This document shows positions 1-8,256 of a stretch of 64,000 nt of DNA, piece after piece (positions within the stretch are counted from its first letter, which is position 1; the number at the start of each line of letters is the position of its first letter). The notes beneath the pieces are model-generated. The model saw only the letters and a program-made list of their open reading frames with translations, did no database searches and was not told the DNA's origin. This DNA comes from Burkholderia singularis (lineage in GTDB: Bacteria; Pseudomonadota; Gammaproteobacteria; Burkholderiales; Burkholderiaceae): NCBI RefSeq assembly GCF_900176645.1, contig NZ_FXAN01000040.1, positions 155,068 to 219,067 on the forward strand, given 5' to 3'. The position numbers and the translations under genes are program-made.

Positions 1-345
1 CTGTCGAGCGACAGCGGCGGCCTCGGCAAGTACGGCAGCTTCGACAGCGGCGTGATGAATGTGCCGTTCGTGCTCGGCTGGCCCGGCACGCTGCTCTATC
101 TGTGTGGCTTGGTATGGCTTCTCGTCCGAGCGGTGCGCGCGTCGTTCAGGCTGCGCGGCGACAAGTTCGCCACCGCGTGTTTGAGCCTGTGCCTGTCGAT
201 CTTCGCGATGCTTGTTTTCACCAACTCGTTTATCGGAACGGGTGGCTTGTTGCTGTACACGAGTGTCTTTTCGATCTTGTCGGCGGTGCATTGGCAAAAA
301 CTACAGAAGATAGGCGCCGCGCATTTTACGGGGAATTGTCAGTGA
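1..345 (+). CDS. C-terminal part of a polytopic membrane protein, possibly an O-antigen ligase/polymerase
   Basis: The frame is open from the first base and stops at TGA 343-345, so the gene begins outside the window. The 114 visible residues form about three hydrophobic segments separated by a short basic loop (LVRAVRASFRLRGDK), as at the end of a multi-pass inner-membrane protein. The stop overlaps the GTG start of the next gene, a glycosyltransferase, so the two are translationally coupled. That context suggests a Wzy/WaaL-type polysaccharide protein, but no diagnostic motif is visible in this fragment. The function is inference; the membrane character is seen directly. Confidence 0.6.
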   Translation: MSSDSGGLGKYGSFDSGVMNVPFVLGWPGTLLYLCGLVWLLVRAVRASFRLRGDKFATACLSLCLSIFAMLVFTNSFIGTGGLLLYTSVFSILSAVHWQKLQKIGAAHFTGNCQ

Positions 346-1481
346 GAATTGCGATCGTCACGCATGTCGTGCGCCACAACGATGGGCAGGGGCGCGTCAA
401 TTACGAAATCGCGCGGGCGGCGCTCGCGCAGAATTGCGAGGTGACGCTCGTGGCGTCGCACGTCGCGCCAGAGTTGCTTACCGACACACGTGTGCGTTGG
501 ATTGCGGTGAGAGCGGGCCGCTTCTGCCCGTCGAAACTCGTAGAGCAGCAGGTGTTCGCGATCAAGAGCGCGTGGTGGCTGCGCAATCATCGCAACGCCT
601 ATGACGTTCTGCACGTGAACGGCTTCATTTCATGGATACGCGCGGATGTGAATACCGCACACTTCGTACACGCTGGCTGGTTCGCAAGCCGCTACTACCC
701 ATTTGGATTGACGAAGGGATGGTGGTCCGCATATCAGTACGTCTATACGTGTGTGAATACGAGGCTCGAGCGTTGGGCATACCGGCGTTCGCGCGCGATC
801 GTCGCGGTCTCGCGCAAGGTTGCCGGCGAGATCGAGCGGATTGGTATCGACGGCGGGCGGATCGCCGTGATCTACAACGGCGTCGATACCCGCGCTTTCG
901 CGAGCGCGGCGCCCACGCGCGCGACGTTCGGACTGCCGGACAATGTGTTCATGTTGCTGTTCGTGGGCGATCTACGCACCCCGCGCAAGAATCTTGGTAC
1001 CGTGCTGAAGGCACTCGCGCAATTGCCTTCGAGCGTGCATCTTGCCGTTGCCGGCCATTTGCCCGGCAGTCCGTATCCGGGCGAGGCGCGCGTGTTGAAG
1101 CTTGATTCTCGCGTGCATTTTCTCGGACTCGTGAAAGACATGCCGGCGCTGATGTCGTCGGTCGATGCGTATGTGTTTCCTTCGCGATACGAAGCAATGA
1201 GCTTGTCGCTGCTGGAGGCGATGGCCGCGAGCCTGCCTGTCGTGACCGCCCATACCGCGGGCGGCGCGGAAATCATCACACCGGAATGCGGAATCGTGCT
1301 CGACGATCCCGATGATCCGCACGCGCTGGCCGGCGCGATCGGCCGCCTCGCTGGCCGGCGCGACGTCTGCCGCGCGATGGGCCGTGCCGCGCGCACGTTG
1401 ATGGAAGGATTCGGCTGGGCGCGCATGGGTGCGCAGTACGTCGCGCTGTACCGGCGGTTATATCAGTCGTCGCGGCCGTGA
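342..1481 (+). CDS. Glycosyltransferase family 4 (GT-B fold)
   Basis: A 379-residue glycosyltransferase, probably adding a sugar from a nucleotide-sugar donor to a surface polysaccharide at the cytoplasmic face of the inner membrane. The N-terminal half begins with a Rossmann-like strand (RIAIVTHVV). The C-terminal half has the donor-binding core: LLFVGDLRTPRKN followed by a retaining-GT E-x7-E motif (EAMSLSLLEAM, about residue 285-295). I chose GTG 342 because it follows a GGGGAA Shine-Dalgarno at 330 and overlaps the previous stop; the frame continues upstream only as a shadow of the preceding gene. It belongs with its neighbours to a polysaccharide cluster whose left part lies outside the window. 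The sugar specificity cannot be read from the sequence. Confidence 0.88.
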   Translation: MRIAIVTHVVRHNDGQGRVNYEIARAALAQNCEVTLVASHVAPELLTDTRVRWIAVRAGRFCPSKLVEQQVFAIKSAWWLRNHRNAYDVLHVNGFISWIRADVNTAHFVHAGWFASRYYPFGLTKGWWSAYQYVYTCVNTRLERWAYRRSRAIVAVSRKVAGEIERIGIDGGRIAVIYNGVDTRAFASAAPTRATFGLPDNVFMLLFVGDLRTPRKNLGTVLKALAQLPSSVHLAVAGHLPGSPYPGEARVLKLDSRVHFLGLVKDMPALMSSVDAYVFPSRYEAMSLSLLEAMAASLPVVTAHTAGGAEIITPECGIVLDDPDDPHALAGAIGRLAGRRDVCRAMGRAARTLMEGFGWARMGAQYVALYRRLYQSSRP

Positions 1482-1534
1482 TCCCGGCCGTTGCTCGGCA
1501 GTACCGAACATGCAGCTACACAGGAGCCGTCACG

Positions 1535-2707
1535 ATGAGTCCGACCCACAAGCTCACTGCGATCAAGTCACTGCAGATTGGCATGCATTGGTTTCCCGAG
1601 CGAGCGGGTGGGCTCGACCGGATGTATTACTCGCTCATCGGCGCGCTGCCGGCGGCGGGTGTTGCCGTGTGCGGCGTCGTCGCGGGCTCGCCGCGCGTGG
1701 CGGCCGACACGGGCGGCGCGATTCGCGGTTTCGGGCTGGCGACGCAGTCGCTGCCGCGCCGGATGGTTGCGGCTCGCCGGGCGTTGCGCGACGTGATTCG
1801 CGCGGAGCGGCCCGATGTCGTTTCGTCGCACTTTGCGCTGTATACGTTTCCCGGTCTCGACGTGACGCGCGGCATTCCGCAGGTGTCGCATTTTCAGGGG
1901 CCATGGGCCGACGAGAGCCGCGTGGAGGGCGCGCATAGGATCGGGCGAAAACTCAAGTACCGGCTCGAGCGGGCGGTCTATGCGCGCTCGTCGCATTTGA
2001 TCGTGTTGTCGCGCGCGTTCGGAGAGATCCTGACGTCATGCTACGGGATCGATCCGGCGCGCGTGCGCGTCGTGCCAGGGTGCGTCGACGCGGCGCGGTT
2101 CGATTTGCCGATGACGCGAGCCGATGCGCGCCACAAGCTGCAATTGCCGCAGGACCGGCCGATCGTGCTCGCGGTGCGAAGGCTCGTGCGGCGCATGGGG
2201 CTCGAGGATTTGATCGATGCGATGCGGATTGTCAAGCGTCGCCATCCGGACGTGTTGCTATTGATCGCAGGCAGAGGGTTGCTTGCAGGCGAGCTTCAAG
2301 CGCGGATCGACGAAGCCGGCGTCAACGGCAACGTGAAGCTGCTCGGCTTCGTCCCGGATAACCATCTGGCGACGCTGTATCGCGCGGCAATGCTCAGCAT
2401 CGTGCCGACTGTCGCGCTCGAAGGGTTTGGTCTCATCACGGTCGAATCGCTTGCATCCGGTACGCCGGTACTCGTCACACCCGTTGGCGGATTGCCGGAG
2501 GCGGTGGCCGGGCTGTCCGAGTCGCTCGTACTGCCGCAGACCGGCGCCGGCGCGATTGCGGGCGGGCTGATCGACGTACTATCGGGTTCGCTCGCATTGC
2601 CGGATGCCGATGCTTGCCGGCGCTATGCGATCGATCATTTCGACAATGCGGTGATTGCGCAGCGGGTGGCCGCGGTTTATCAGGAAGCGATTCGCTCCGG
2701 GGGCTGA
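1535..2707 (+). CDS. Glycosyltransferase family 4 (GT-B fold)
   Basis: A second GT-B glycosyltransferase, 390 residues. Seen directly: an N-terminal acceptor-domain start (LQIGMHWFPERAGGLDRMYYSL, here a GGxxR-type loop), a donor-domain segment IVLAVRRLVRRMGLEDLIDA, and the E-x7-E motif EGFGLITVESLASGTPVL near residue 290. ATG 1535 is preceded by CAGGAG at 1521-1526, which decides against the in-frame upstream start at 1478. It lies 53 bases after the previous glycosyltransferase on the same strand, most likely in one operon. It is probably the last gene of the polysaccharide cluster, since the next gene is on the opposite strand. Donor and acceptor are unknown. Confidence 0.88.
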   Translation: MSPTHKLTAIKSLQIGMHWFPERAGGLDRMYYSLIGALPAAGVAVCGVVAGSPRVAADTGGAIRGFGLATQSLPRRMVAARRALRDVIRAERPDVVSSHFALYTFPGLDVTRGIPQVSHFQGPWADESRVEGAHRIGRKLKYRLERAVYARSSHLIVLSRAFGEILTSCYGIDPARVRVVPGCVDAARFDLPMTRADARHKLQLPQDRPIVLAVRRLVRRMGLEDLIDAMRIVKRRHPDVLLLIAGRGLLAGELQARIDEAGVNGNVKLLGFVPDNHLATLYRAAMLSIVPTVALEGFGLITVESLASGTPVLVTPVGGLPEAVAGLSESLVLPQTGAGAIAGGLIDVLSGSLALPDADACRRYAIDHFDNAVIAQRVAAVYQEAIRSGG

Positions 2708-2909
2708 TGCATCGGCGGGGTGGGGCGGCATGGAAGACGCGCGTCGCTAACGGTGATGACGCTGTGCGATCGGCCGTGCGAGCGCATTCGCACGGAGGGC
2801 ATTTGAAGCGTGGAGGGCGTGCAGAGAGGGAGATTCGGCTTCCGAAACGGTTACGCCGGCGAACCCTGTGCCCGCAACTTGGCCAGCGCGCCGGCATCTG
2901 CATGCAAGC

Positions 2910-3671
2910 TCATCGGCGGCCGCGCCACTGTCCCGGCGCGAGTCCGAACCGTTTGGTGAACGCGTGCGTAAATGCGCTTTGGTCGGCGAAGCCGACTTCG
3001 CCGGCAATTTCGCTAAGTGAATATTGGGAGTTGCCCAACAATACGATTGCGGCGTCGAGCCTTAGCCGTTGTAGATACCGATGCGGCGTTTCACCGAACG
3101 CGTCGCAGAAGAGTTGGTGAAAGCGCCGCATGCCGAAGCCGCAATGCGCGGCGAGATCGGCGACGCGCAGCGGCTCAGCCACGCGTGCTCGCAGCCAGCG
3201 GTCGATTCGGGTGAAATCGAGGCCAGTGGCCGGTGAGAGCGGCACGCGGTTGTCGTTGACGAGCGCACCGCATAGTTGCGCGGCCGCTTGCCAGTGCGAG
3301 CGTCGCACGCCTATCGCATCGGCTTGCGAATCGAGCACGGTGCGCGAAGCAAGTTCGGCGACGAGCAATGTGAGTGCCGGTTCGATCGATATGGTTTTCG
3401 CTCGCTCGAACAGCCGCTCGGGTATCGCGAGCGAGCCGAGCGGCAGATCGAGCACGAGCTGGCGGTTTTCGCCGAGCCCCGCATATTCGTGCCGCGAGCC
3501 GGCTGGGATCAGCCATGCGCGGCGGCGGTCGATCTGCGCCTGCCCGCCGTCGACGGTCATCGTCATCGTGCCTTCGACGCCCAGCACGATCTGATGGAAG
3601 TCGTGTACGTCCGATTCCTGCACCGCGCCGTAACGGCGCAGCGACAAGGTCGGAGAAGCAGGGCGGGTCAT
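2910..3671 (-). CDS. AraC-family transcriptional regulator with cupin sensor domain
   Basis: A 253-residue regulator. The N-terminal half is a small cupin-like beta domain (FHQIVLGVEGTMTMTVDGG) that would bind an effector. The C-terminal ~100 residues are two helix-turn-helix units, RVADLAAHCGFGMRRFHQLF and SLSEIAGEVGFADQSAFTHAF, followed by the family signature FGLAPGQWR. I chose ATG 3671; a GTG at 3689 would add six residues and neither has a clear Shine-Dalgarno. The gene stands alone between a glycosyltransferase and an FKBP isomerase, so its target is not evident from position. DNA binding is well supported; the ligand is unknown. Confidence 0.88.
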   Translation of the reverse strand: MTRPASPTLSLRRYGAVQESDVHDFHQIVLGVEGTMTMTVDGGQAQIDRRRAWLIPAGSRHEYAGLGENRQLVLDLPLGSLAIPERLFERAKTISIEPALTLLVAELASRTVLDSQADAIGVRRSHWQAAAQLCGALVNDNRVPLSPATGLDFTRIDRWLRARVAEPLRVADLAAHCGFGMRRFHQLFCDAFGETPHRYLQRLRLDAAIVLLGNSQYSLSEIAGEVGFADQSAFTHAFTKRFGLAPGQWRGRR

Positions 3672-3802
3672 GATCTGGCGAAATGTCACAGGGCGGCAGG
3701 ATGGGCGATGACGGGGCCGGCGGTGTGGGCGAGCGCTCGCGCGGCCCGGTATCGGCGGCCCGGCACCATATCGTTTGGGCGGGGCCGCCTGGTCACACCG
3801 GG

Positions 3803-4144
3803 TCAGACGTCGAGCAATTCGACTTCGAACACCAGCGTCGCGTTAGGCGGAATCACGCCGCCGGCGCCGCGCGCGCCGTAGCCGAGTTGCGGCGGAATCG
3901 TCAGACGCCGCACGCCGCCCACTTTCATCCCCTGCACGCCTTCATCCCAGCCCTTGATCACCATTCCGCCACCCAGCACGAATGCGAACGGATCGTTGCG
4001 GTCCTTGCTCGAATCGAATTTCTGACCATCGGTGAGCCAGCCGGTGTAATGGACGCTCACCGTTTGGCCCGCTTGGGCTTGTGCGCCGGAGCCTTCGGTC
4101 AGGTCTTCGTACTGGAGGCCCGATGCGGTGGTGACGACTGCCAT
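3803..4144 (-). CDS. FKBP-type peptidyl-prolyl cis-trans isomerase
   Basis: A 113-residue single-domain FKBP that catalyses cis-trans isomerisation of X-Pro bonds. No signal peptide is present, so it should be cytoplasmic. The whole FKBP fold is readable: VSVHYTGWLTDGQKFDSS, the FVLGGGMVIKGWDEGVQGMKVGG core, the hydrophobic pocket (IPPQLGYGARGAGGVIPPN) and the final strand LVFEVELLDV. The start ATG 4144 follows a CAGGAG Shine-Dalgarno; the longer frame to 4285 has no such site and adds an unrelated 47 residues. It is divergent from the metal-dependent hydrolase gene at 4451. Confidence 0.95.
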   Translation of the reverse strand: MAVVTTASGLQYEDLTEGSGAQAQAGQTVSVHYTGWLTDGQKFDSSKDRNDPFAFVLGGGMVIKGWDEGVQGMKVGGVRRLTIPPQLGYGARGAGGVIPPNATLVFEVELLDV

Positions 4145-4290
4145 GAGATGCTCCTGAATTGAAATGAAATGACCCGCTATTGTAGGGGAGCCGTGGCGGG
4201 CTGGCTGGATTTGCCGGTGCGTCATGCCGACGGCGGCGTTTGGAAGACAGCTACTAACGAGTGTCTTGCGGATTCGCGCTTTCACGCCAT

Positions 4291-4316
4291 ATTGTTACAT
4301 TTAATGATGTAACAAT
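4291..4316. promoter_or_regulatory. Perfect 10-bp inverted repeat, candidate operator
   Basis: ATTGTTACAT at 4291-4300 is repeated exactly in inverse as ATGTAACAAT at 4307-4316, with the six-base spacer TTAATG. It sits in the 306-base divergent region between the FKBP gene (start 4144) and the hydrolase gene (start 4451). The strong A/T symmetry contrasts with the GC-rich surroundings. The size fits a TetR- or GntR-type dimer site; no such regulator is encoded next to it. Confidence 0.55.
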
Positions 4317-4450
4317 TGTCGTGTTTGCTGTAGTTGGCGGTTGTGCTGCCGTGCTGCGACGAAGCCGCGCGTGGGCATACGAGCGCCGGACGCAGGGCCG
4401 AATCCGGCGCGTCCATTCTGCTGAAAGAGCAAGCAAAATAGGAGACAGCG

Positions 4451-5365
4451 ATGGAGCATTCAGTAACTTCCGCGGACGCCGTGTTCGCGATGCCTGTTCG
4501 CCGCGATCTGCACTTCAATTTGCCGGTCGAGCGCGCGAAGAATTGGCACGGACAGGGTCCGCAAGTCTCGCACTTCTTCAATGCGTTGTCGCTGCTGTTC
4601 CCGGCTGGCGAGCGCTTCTTCATGGATTCCGTGCGCAATTACCGCGACCGCATTGAAGATCCGGTGCTGAAAAAACAAGTGCTCGGCTTTATCGGCCAGG
4701 AGGCCATGCATACGCGCGAGCATGTCGAGTACAACGAACTGATGCAGGCGAACCGGCTGCCGGCGCGACGCATCGACAAGCGCGTGTGGAGCGTGACTCG
4801 CTGGATGAAGAAAGTACTGCCGCATTCGGTGCAACTCGCTCATACGGTTGCGCTCGAGCACTACACGGCGATGTTGGCCAATTGGCTGCTGACCCAGCCG
4901 TCTGCGCTGGCCGGCTCGCACGAAAGCTACGCTCAGATGTGGCTGTGGCACGCGCTCGAAGAAACCGAGCATAAGGCGGTGTCGTTCGACGTCTGGAACG
5001 CCGTGATGAAGCCGGGGCCGGCGCGCTATTTGATTCGCGTCGGCACGTATTTGGTGACGACGCTGACGTTCTGGCCGAACGTGTTCCTGATACATTCGCA
5101 GCTGATTCGCTGGGATCGCACGTCGGACAAAAGCGTGCGCGGTCTGTGGCGCGTGGTCAAGCTGCTGTACGGCCCGCGCCACGGGATGTTTCCGAATATC
5201 GCGCGCGAGTGGCTGAGTTTCTTCAGGCCCGATTTTCATCCGTGGGATTTCGACAACCGTCATCAGTTGTCGCGCGTCGATGAGATTGCGGCGAGGGTGC
5301 GCGCACGCGACGCGCGGAGCTTTTCGCCGCCGGTCGCCGCTATTGATGCGGCGCGGCCGGCTTGA
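4451..5365 (+). CDS. Metal-dependent hydrolase-like protein (PF10118-type family)
   Basis: A 304-residue helical protein that I place in the predicted metal-dependent hydrolase family (PF10118 type). Its helices carry conserved acidic/His pairs typical of di-iron or di-zinc helical bundles: GQEAMHTREHVEYN (about 81-94), ALEHYTAMLANW and WHALEETEHKAVSFDVW (about 164-180). The spacing of ExxH-type pairs supports a dinuclear metal site. The C-terminal part has one or two hydrophobic helices (YLVTTLTFWPNVFLIHSQ). ATG 4451 follows AGGAGACAG. The upstream 10-bp inverted repeat at 4291 suggests repression by an unknown regulator. The biochemical reaction of the family is not settled. Confidence 0.75.
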   Translation: MEHSVTSADAVFAMPVRRDLHFNLPVERAKNWHGQGPQVSHFFNALSLLFPAGERFFMDSVRNYRDRIEDPVLKKQVLGFIGQEAMHTREHVEYNELMQANRLPARRIDKRVWSVTRWMKKVLPHSVQLAHTVALEHYTAMLANWLLTQPSALAGSHESYAQMWLWHALEETEHKAVSFDVWNAVMKPGPARYLIRVGTYLVTTLTFWPNVFLIHSQLIRWDRTSDKSVRGLWRVVKLLYGPRHGMFPNIAREWLSFFRPDFHPWDFDNRHQLSRVDEIAARVRARDARSFSPPVAAIDAARPA

Positions 5366-5540
5366 TCGGCTCTGGGTATCTGTTCAATTTCATCTCATTC
5401 GATTTCGATTTCGTCCAGGCGGTTCGCGCGGTTTGTTTGCGCGAACCGATTTGTGCGATCGCAATAGCGGTCGCGTATCCCGCTCCCGAACTGGCTCTAT
5501 TTTTCTCCCTCCGATTTTGAAGGGGCGGCGACCATTTTTC

Positions 5541-5590
5541 TTGCAAAGATCTCAAAATGGACTAATCTTGTTAGTGAATCTTTTTTGAGA
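5541..5590 (+). promoter_or_regulatory. Candidate promoter and nested-dyad operator of the Xre/RES module
   Basis: A possible promoter reads TTGCAA (5541-5546), 16 bases, TAATCT (5563-5568). The -10 is embedded in a small inverted repeat, ACTAA (5561-5565), five bases, TTAGT (5571-5575). This is flanked by a second, outer inverted repeat, TCTCAAAA (5550-5557) and TTTTGAGA (5583-5590). The antitoxin start codon follows at 5600. Such an arrangement fits autorepression by the antitoxin or toxin-antitoxin complex. Confidence 0.5.
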
Positions 5591-5599
5591 CTAACTGTC

Positions 5600-6019
5600 A
5601 TGCCCCGTTCCGCTGCGAATCCGCTTCCGAATCCTCCCGAGGCCACGGTGGCGCAAATGTCGGCAGCCGGCTTGCGCGCCTTTTTCAATATTGCTCGAGA
5701 CTGGGATCTGTCGACCGACGAGCAGATCGTGCTGCTCGGCTCGCCTGGCCGCTCGACGTTCTTCAAATGGAAGGCGTCGCCGCACACCGCGCGTCTTACG
5801 CACGATACGCTCGAGCGCCTGTCGCTCGTGCTCGGCATCTACAAGGCGCTGCAGATTCTGCTGCCGCAATCCGCCGCGGCTGACGCATGGGTCAAGCGGC
5901 CGAACGATGCCGCGCCGTTCCACGGTAAGCGCGCGATCGACCGGATGCTTGCGGGGAACATCAGCGATCTCGTCGCGGTTCGGCAATATCTCGATGCGGC
6001 GCGAGGCGGATGGGCGTGA
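5600..6019 (+). CDS. Xre/MbcA/ParS-type antitoxin (DUF2384) of a RES toxin pair
   Basis: A 139-residue antitoxin. The N-terminal part is the degenerate Xre-like DNA-binding domain (FNIARDWDLSTDEQIVLLGSPGRSTFFKWKASP), followed by a helical linker containing ERLSLVLGIYKALQILLP. The C-terminal part is the toxin-binding DUF2384 segment, NDAAPFHGKRAIDRMLAG and a final helix DLVAVRQYLDAARGGW. In this family the C-terminal tail inserts into the active site of the RES toxin. I chose ATG 5600 over the in-frame TTG/ATG region at 5585. The stop overlaps the toxin start by ten bases, giving coupled translation with the antitoxin first. The upstream nested dyad (5550-5590) is a likely autoregulatory site. 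Confidence 0.9.
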   Translation: MPRSAANPLPNPPEATVAQMSAAGLRAFFNIARDWDLSTDEQIVLLGSPGRSTFFKWKASPHTARLTHDTLERLSLVLGIYKALQILLPQSAAADAWVKRPNDAAPFHGKRAIDRMLAGNISDLVAVRQYLDAARGGWA

Positions 6020-6717
6020 CTGTCTCCGGAGTGCAGCCCCCTTGGCCCACCACGCTGCTGAGCTGGACGCCCGCCTACCGCGTGATCCCCACGCGCTTTC
6101 CCGCGATCAATCTGTTCGACCGCGTTGCATCGGCCGAGGATTTCGACGCGCTCTACGCGCTGGAGGCGTTGACCAACGACCGCGTGCGCGCCGAGGTCGG
6201 CACGCTCGAACTCGTGCCGCCCGGCGAGCGCCGCTTCGGCCCCGGCTACGGGCCGATCATGGCAGCGTTTACGCACTTGAACCCGGACGGCAGCCGTTTC
6301 TCGGATGGCAGCTACGGCGTGTTCTATTGTGCGCGCTCGCGGACCACGGCAATTGCCGAGACGCGCTACCACACGTCATTATTTCTCGCGGCGACCAGGG
6401 AGCCGCCGATGCGTCAGCAGATGCGGCTCTATACGGTGGCCGCGCAAGGCGACGTGGCCGACGTGCGGGCCTGGCGCGCACGCGATCCGGCGCTGCTCGA
6501 TCCGGACGACTATGCCGCGGGCCGGGCGCTTGGCCGCGCGGTGCGAAACGCGGGCGGTGCGGGCATCGTCTATCCGTCGGTGCGCGATCCCGGCGGCGAA
6601 TGCCTGGCGGCGTTCAGGACAACGCTGCTGCGCGATTGCCATCACGCCGCATACCTCGAATACAACTGGAATGGCGCGACCGTCGATGCCGTGTTCGAGC
6701 TGAATCAGGTTGGCTGA
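6010..6717 (+). CDS. RES-domain toxin (NAD+ phosphorylase type)
   Basis: A 235-residue RES-domain protein. Characterised members degrade NAD+ by phosphorolysis and arrest growth. Seen in the sequence: YRVIPTRFPAINLF near the N-terminus, containing the candidate Arg; GVFYCARSRTTAIAETRYH, with the candidate Glu; and VYPSVRDPGGEC, with the candidate Ser. These are the three residues that name the family. It overlaps the antitoxin gene by ten bases and shares its promoter. At 235 residues it is somewhat longer than the smallest RES toxins, and no key residue appears lost, so the toxin is probably active and needs its antitoxin. Confidence 0.92.
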   Translation: MGVTVSGVQPPWPTTLLSWTPAYRVIPTRFPAINLFDRVASAEDFDALYALEALTNDRVRAEVGTLELVPPGERRFGPGYGPIMAAFTHLNPDGSRFSDGSYGVFYCARSRTTAIAETRYHTSLFLAATREPPMRQQMRLYTVAAQGDVADVRAWRARDPALLDPDDYAAGRALGRAVRNAGGAGIVYPSVRDPGGECLAAFRTTLLRDCHHAAYLEYNWNGATVDAVFELNQVG

Positions 6718-6747
6718 CGGCATCGTGCGGCCCGGCCCGCCGCCGCG

Positions 6748-7479
6748 CTACGGCAGCGCAATCTCAGCAGCGCGTTGACGTCGCGCGGCCGCGACCGACA
6801 GCGACCAATGTTCGCCACTTTTCGTGTCGAGCAGCGTGAGCCGGCCCGACGGGTCGAACGCGCCGGTATCGATAAACGTTTGTGCGCCGATGCGCACGAT
6901 ATCGTGCATGGGCGTATGTCCGCAATAGGTCGTGGACAGCCCGGCTTGCCGCGCCGGATCGGCGCGTCCATACGCAAGCTCGCGGCCCCATAGCAGCCGC
7001 GTCGCCACGTCCGGGGCGTATTCGCCGCGATCGAGTTCGGCGTCGCTGCCGAGAAACTCGGCGTGCAGCACGTTGAAGCGCGTGTCGCCTTCGCCGACGG
7101 TGCGCACGAGCGGCAATTCGCGCAGCCGCCGCTGATAGCGCGCGAGCGTGGCGTCGGGCAACCCGGCCGCCCAACTGCCGCCAATGCGCTGCCAGACGCT
7201 CATCGGCAGTGAGCCGGTTGCGACCGAGCACAGTACGTCCTCATGATTGCCGAGCACGCAAAAAAACCACGGGCGCTCGAGCAGCGCGAGCGCTTGCTCG
7301 GATTGCTCGCCGCGATCGATCAGATCGCCGACCGAGAACAGCCGGTCGCGCACCGGATCGAAACACACATTGCGCAGCAGCACGCGCAGCGGATCGACGC
7401 AGCCGTGCAGATCGCCGACGACGAAATCGCGGCCTGCGCGGTTGGCTTCGTGATGAAAAATCAGCGGGGCAGTATCCAT
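6748..7479 (-). CDS. Metallophosphoesterase, PrpA/ApaH-like serine/threonine phosphatase
   Basis: A 243-residue calcineurin-type phosphoesterase with a two-metal centre. The motifs appear in order: GDLHGC (about 22-27), GDLIDRG (about 51-57) and GNHED (about 76-80), with later metal-binding histidines at LHAEF and YCGHTPMHD. This arrangement matches lambda-type protein phosphatases and symmetrical Ap4A hydrolases; which substrate is used cannot be decided here. No signal peptide is visible. It is monocistronic, convergent with the RES toxin and divergent from the DUF1345 gene. Confidence 0.9.
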   Translation of the reverse strand: MDTAPLIFHHEANRAGRDFVVGDLHGCVDPLRVLLRNVCFDPVRDRLFSVGDLIDRGEQSEQALALLERPWFFCVLGNHEDVLCSVATGSLPMSVWQRIGGSWAAGLPDATLARYQRRLRELPLVRTVGEGDTRFNVLHAEFLGSDAELDRGEYAPDVATRLLWGRELAYGRADPARQAGLSTTYCGHTPMHDIVRIGAQTFIDTGAFDPSGRLTLLDTKSGEHWSLSVAAARRQRAAEIALP

Positions 7480-7602
7480 CCGCCCATCTTAGGGCACAGT
7501 CGCGCTTGGCGCAGCCGTTGCGGGGACACAATAATCGCAGCGTTGCGCAACGCCGCAGACACGGTCTTTCATTCCACTTTCGAACGTTAATTCTCCACGA
7601 CT

Positions 7603-8256
7603 ATGACGCTCTACCCGCAAGTACTACGCAACCGTCCGCGCATGATGCTCGCGCTCGCCGCGGGCATCGCGGTTGACCTGCTGCTGCCGGGGCCTTTGCG
7701 GCCTTTCGTGCGCGCGCTGATCGGCTGGGACTGCACGGTCTGGCTGTATCTCGCGCTGATCTGGACGCAGATGATCCGCGCGCATCACGATCAGGTGCGC
7801 AAGATCGCCATGCGCGACGACGAGAAAGCAACGATCTTGCTGACCATCATTTGCGTCGCGACGGTCGCGAGCATCGCGGCGATCGTGGTCGAACTCGTCA
7901 GCGTGAAAGGCATTGGCTTTCGCTCGGGACTCGTGCATTACGCGGTGACGGGCGCGACGATGTTCGGCGCGTGGTTTCTGATTCCGACGATCTTCACGCT
8001 GCACTACGCGCGGCTCTACTATCAATCGCCGCAGGACGAGCGGGCGCTGTCGTATCCTGACAGTCATCACGAGCCGGATTATTGGGATTTCCTGTATTTT
8101 TCGTTCACGATCGCAGTCGCGTCGCAGACGTCGGACGTGTCGCTGCGCGGCCGGTCGATTCGGCGCGCGGCGCTCGCGCAGTCCATCTTGTCGTTCTATT
8201 TCAATATGGCGGTGCTAGGTTTGTCGGTGAACGTCGCGGCGGGGCTGCTCGGCTGA
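7603..8256 (+). CDS. DUF1345 inner-membrane protein
   Basis: A 217-residue membrane protein of the DUF1345 family. About five hydrophobic segments are readable: residues ~14-30, ~40-56, ~75-95, ~105-130 and ~190-215. Between the last two lies the family's most conserved stretch, PDYWDFLYFSFTIAVASQTSDV, which resembles an ion-channel pore loop (SFTIA.ASQTSD). The biochemical role is unknown. ATG 7603 has no strong Shine-Dalgarno. It stands alone between the phosphoesterase and a long region without a convincing gene. Confidence 0.85.
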   Translation: MTLYPQVLRNRPRMMLALAAGIAVDLLLPGPLRPFVRALIGWDCTVWLYLALIWTQMIRAHHDQVRKIAMRDDEKATILLTIICVATVASIAAIVVELVSVKGIGFRSGLVHYAVTGATMFGAWFLIPTIFTLHYARLYYQSPQDERALSYPDSHHEPDYWDFLYFSFTIAVASQTSDVSLRGRSIRRAALAQSILSFYFNMAVLGLSVNVAAGLLG

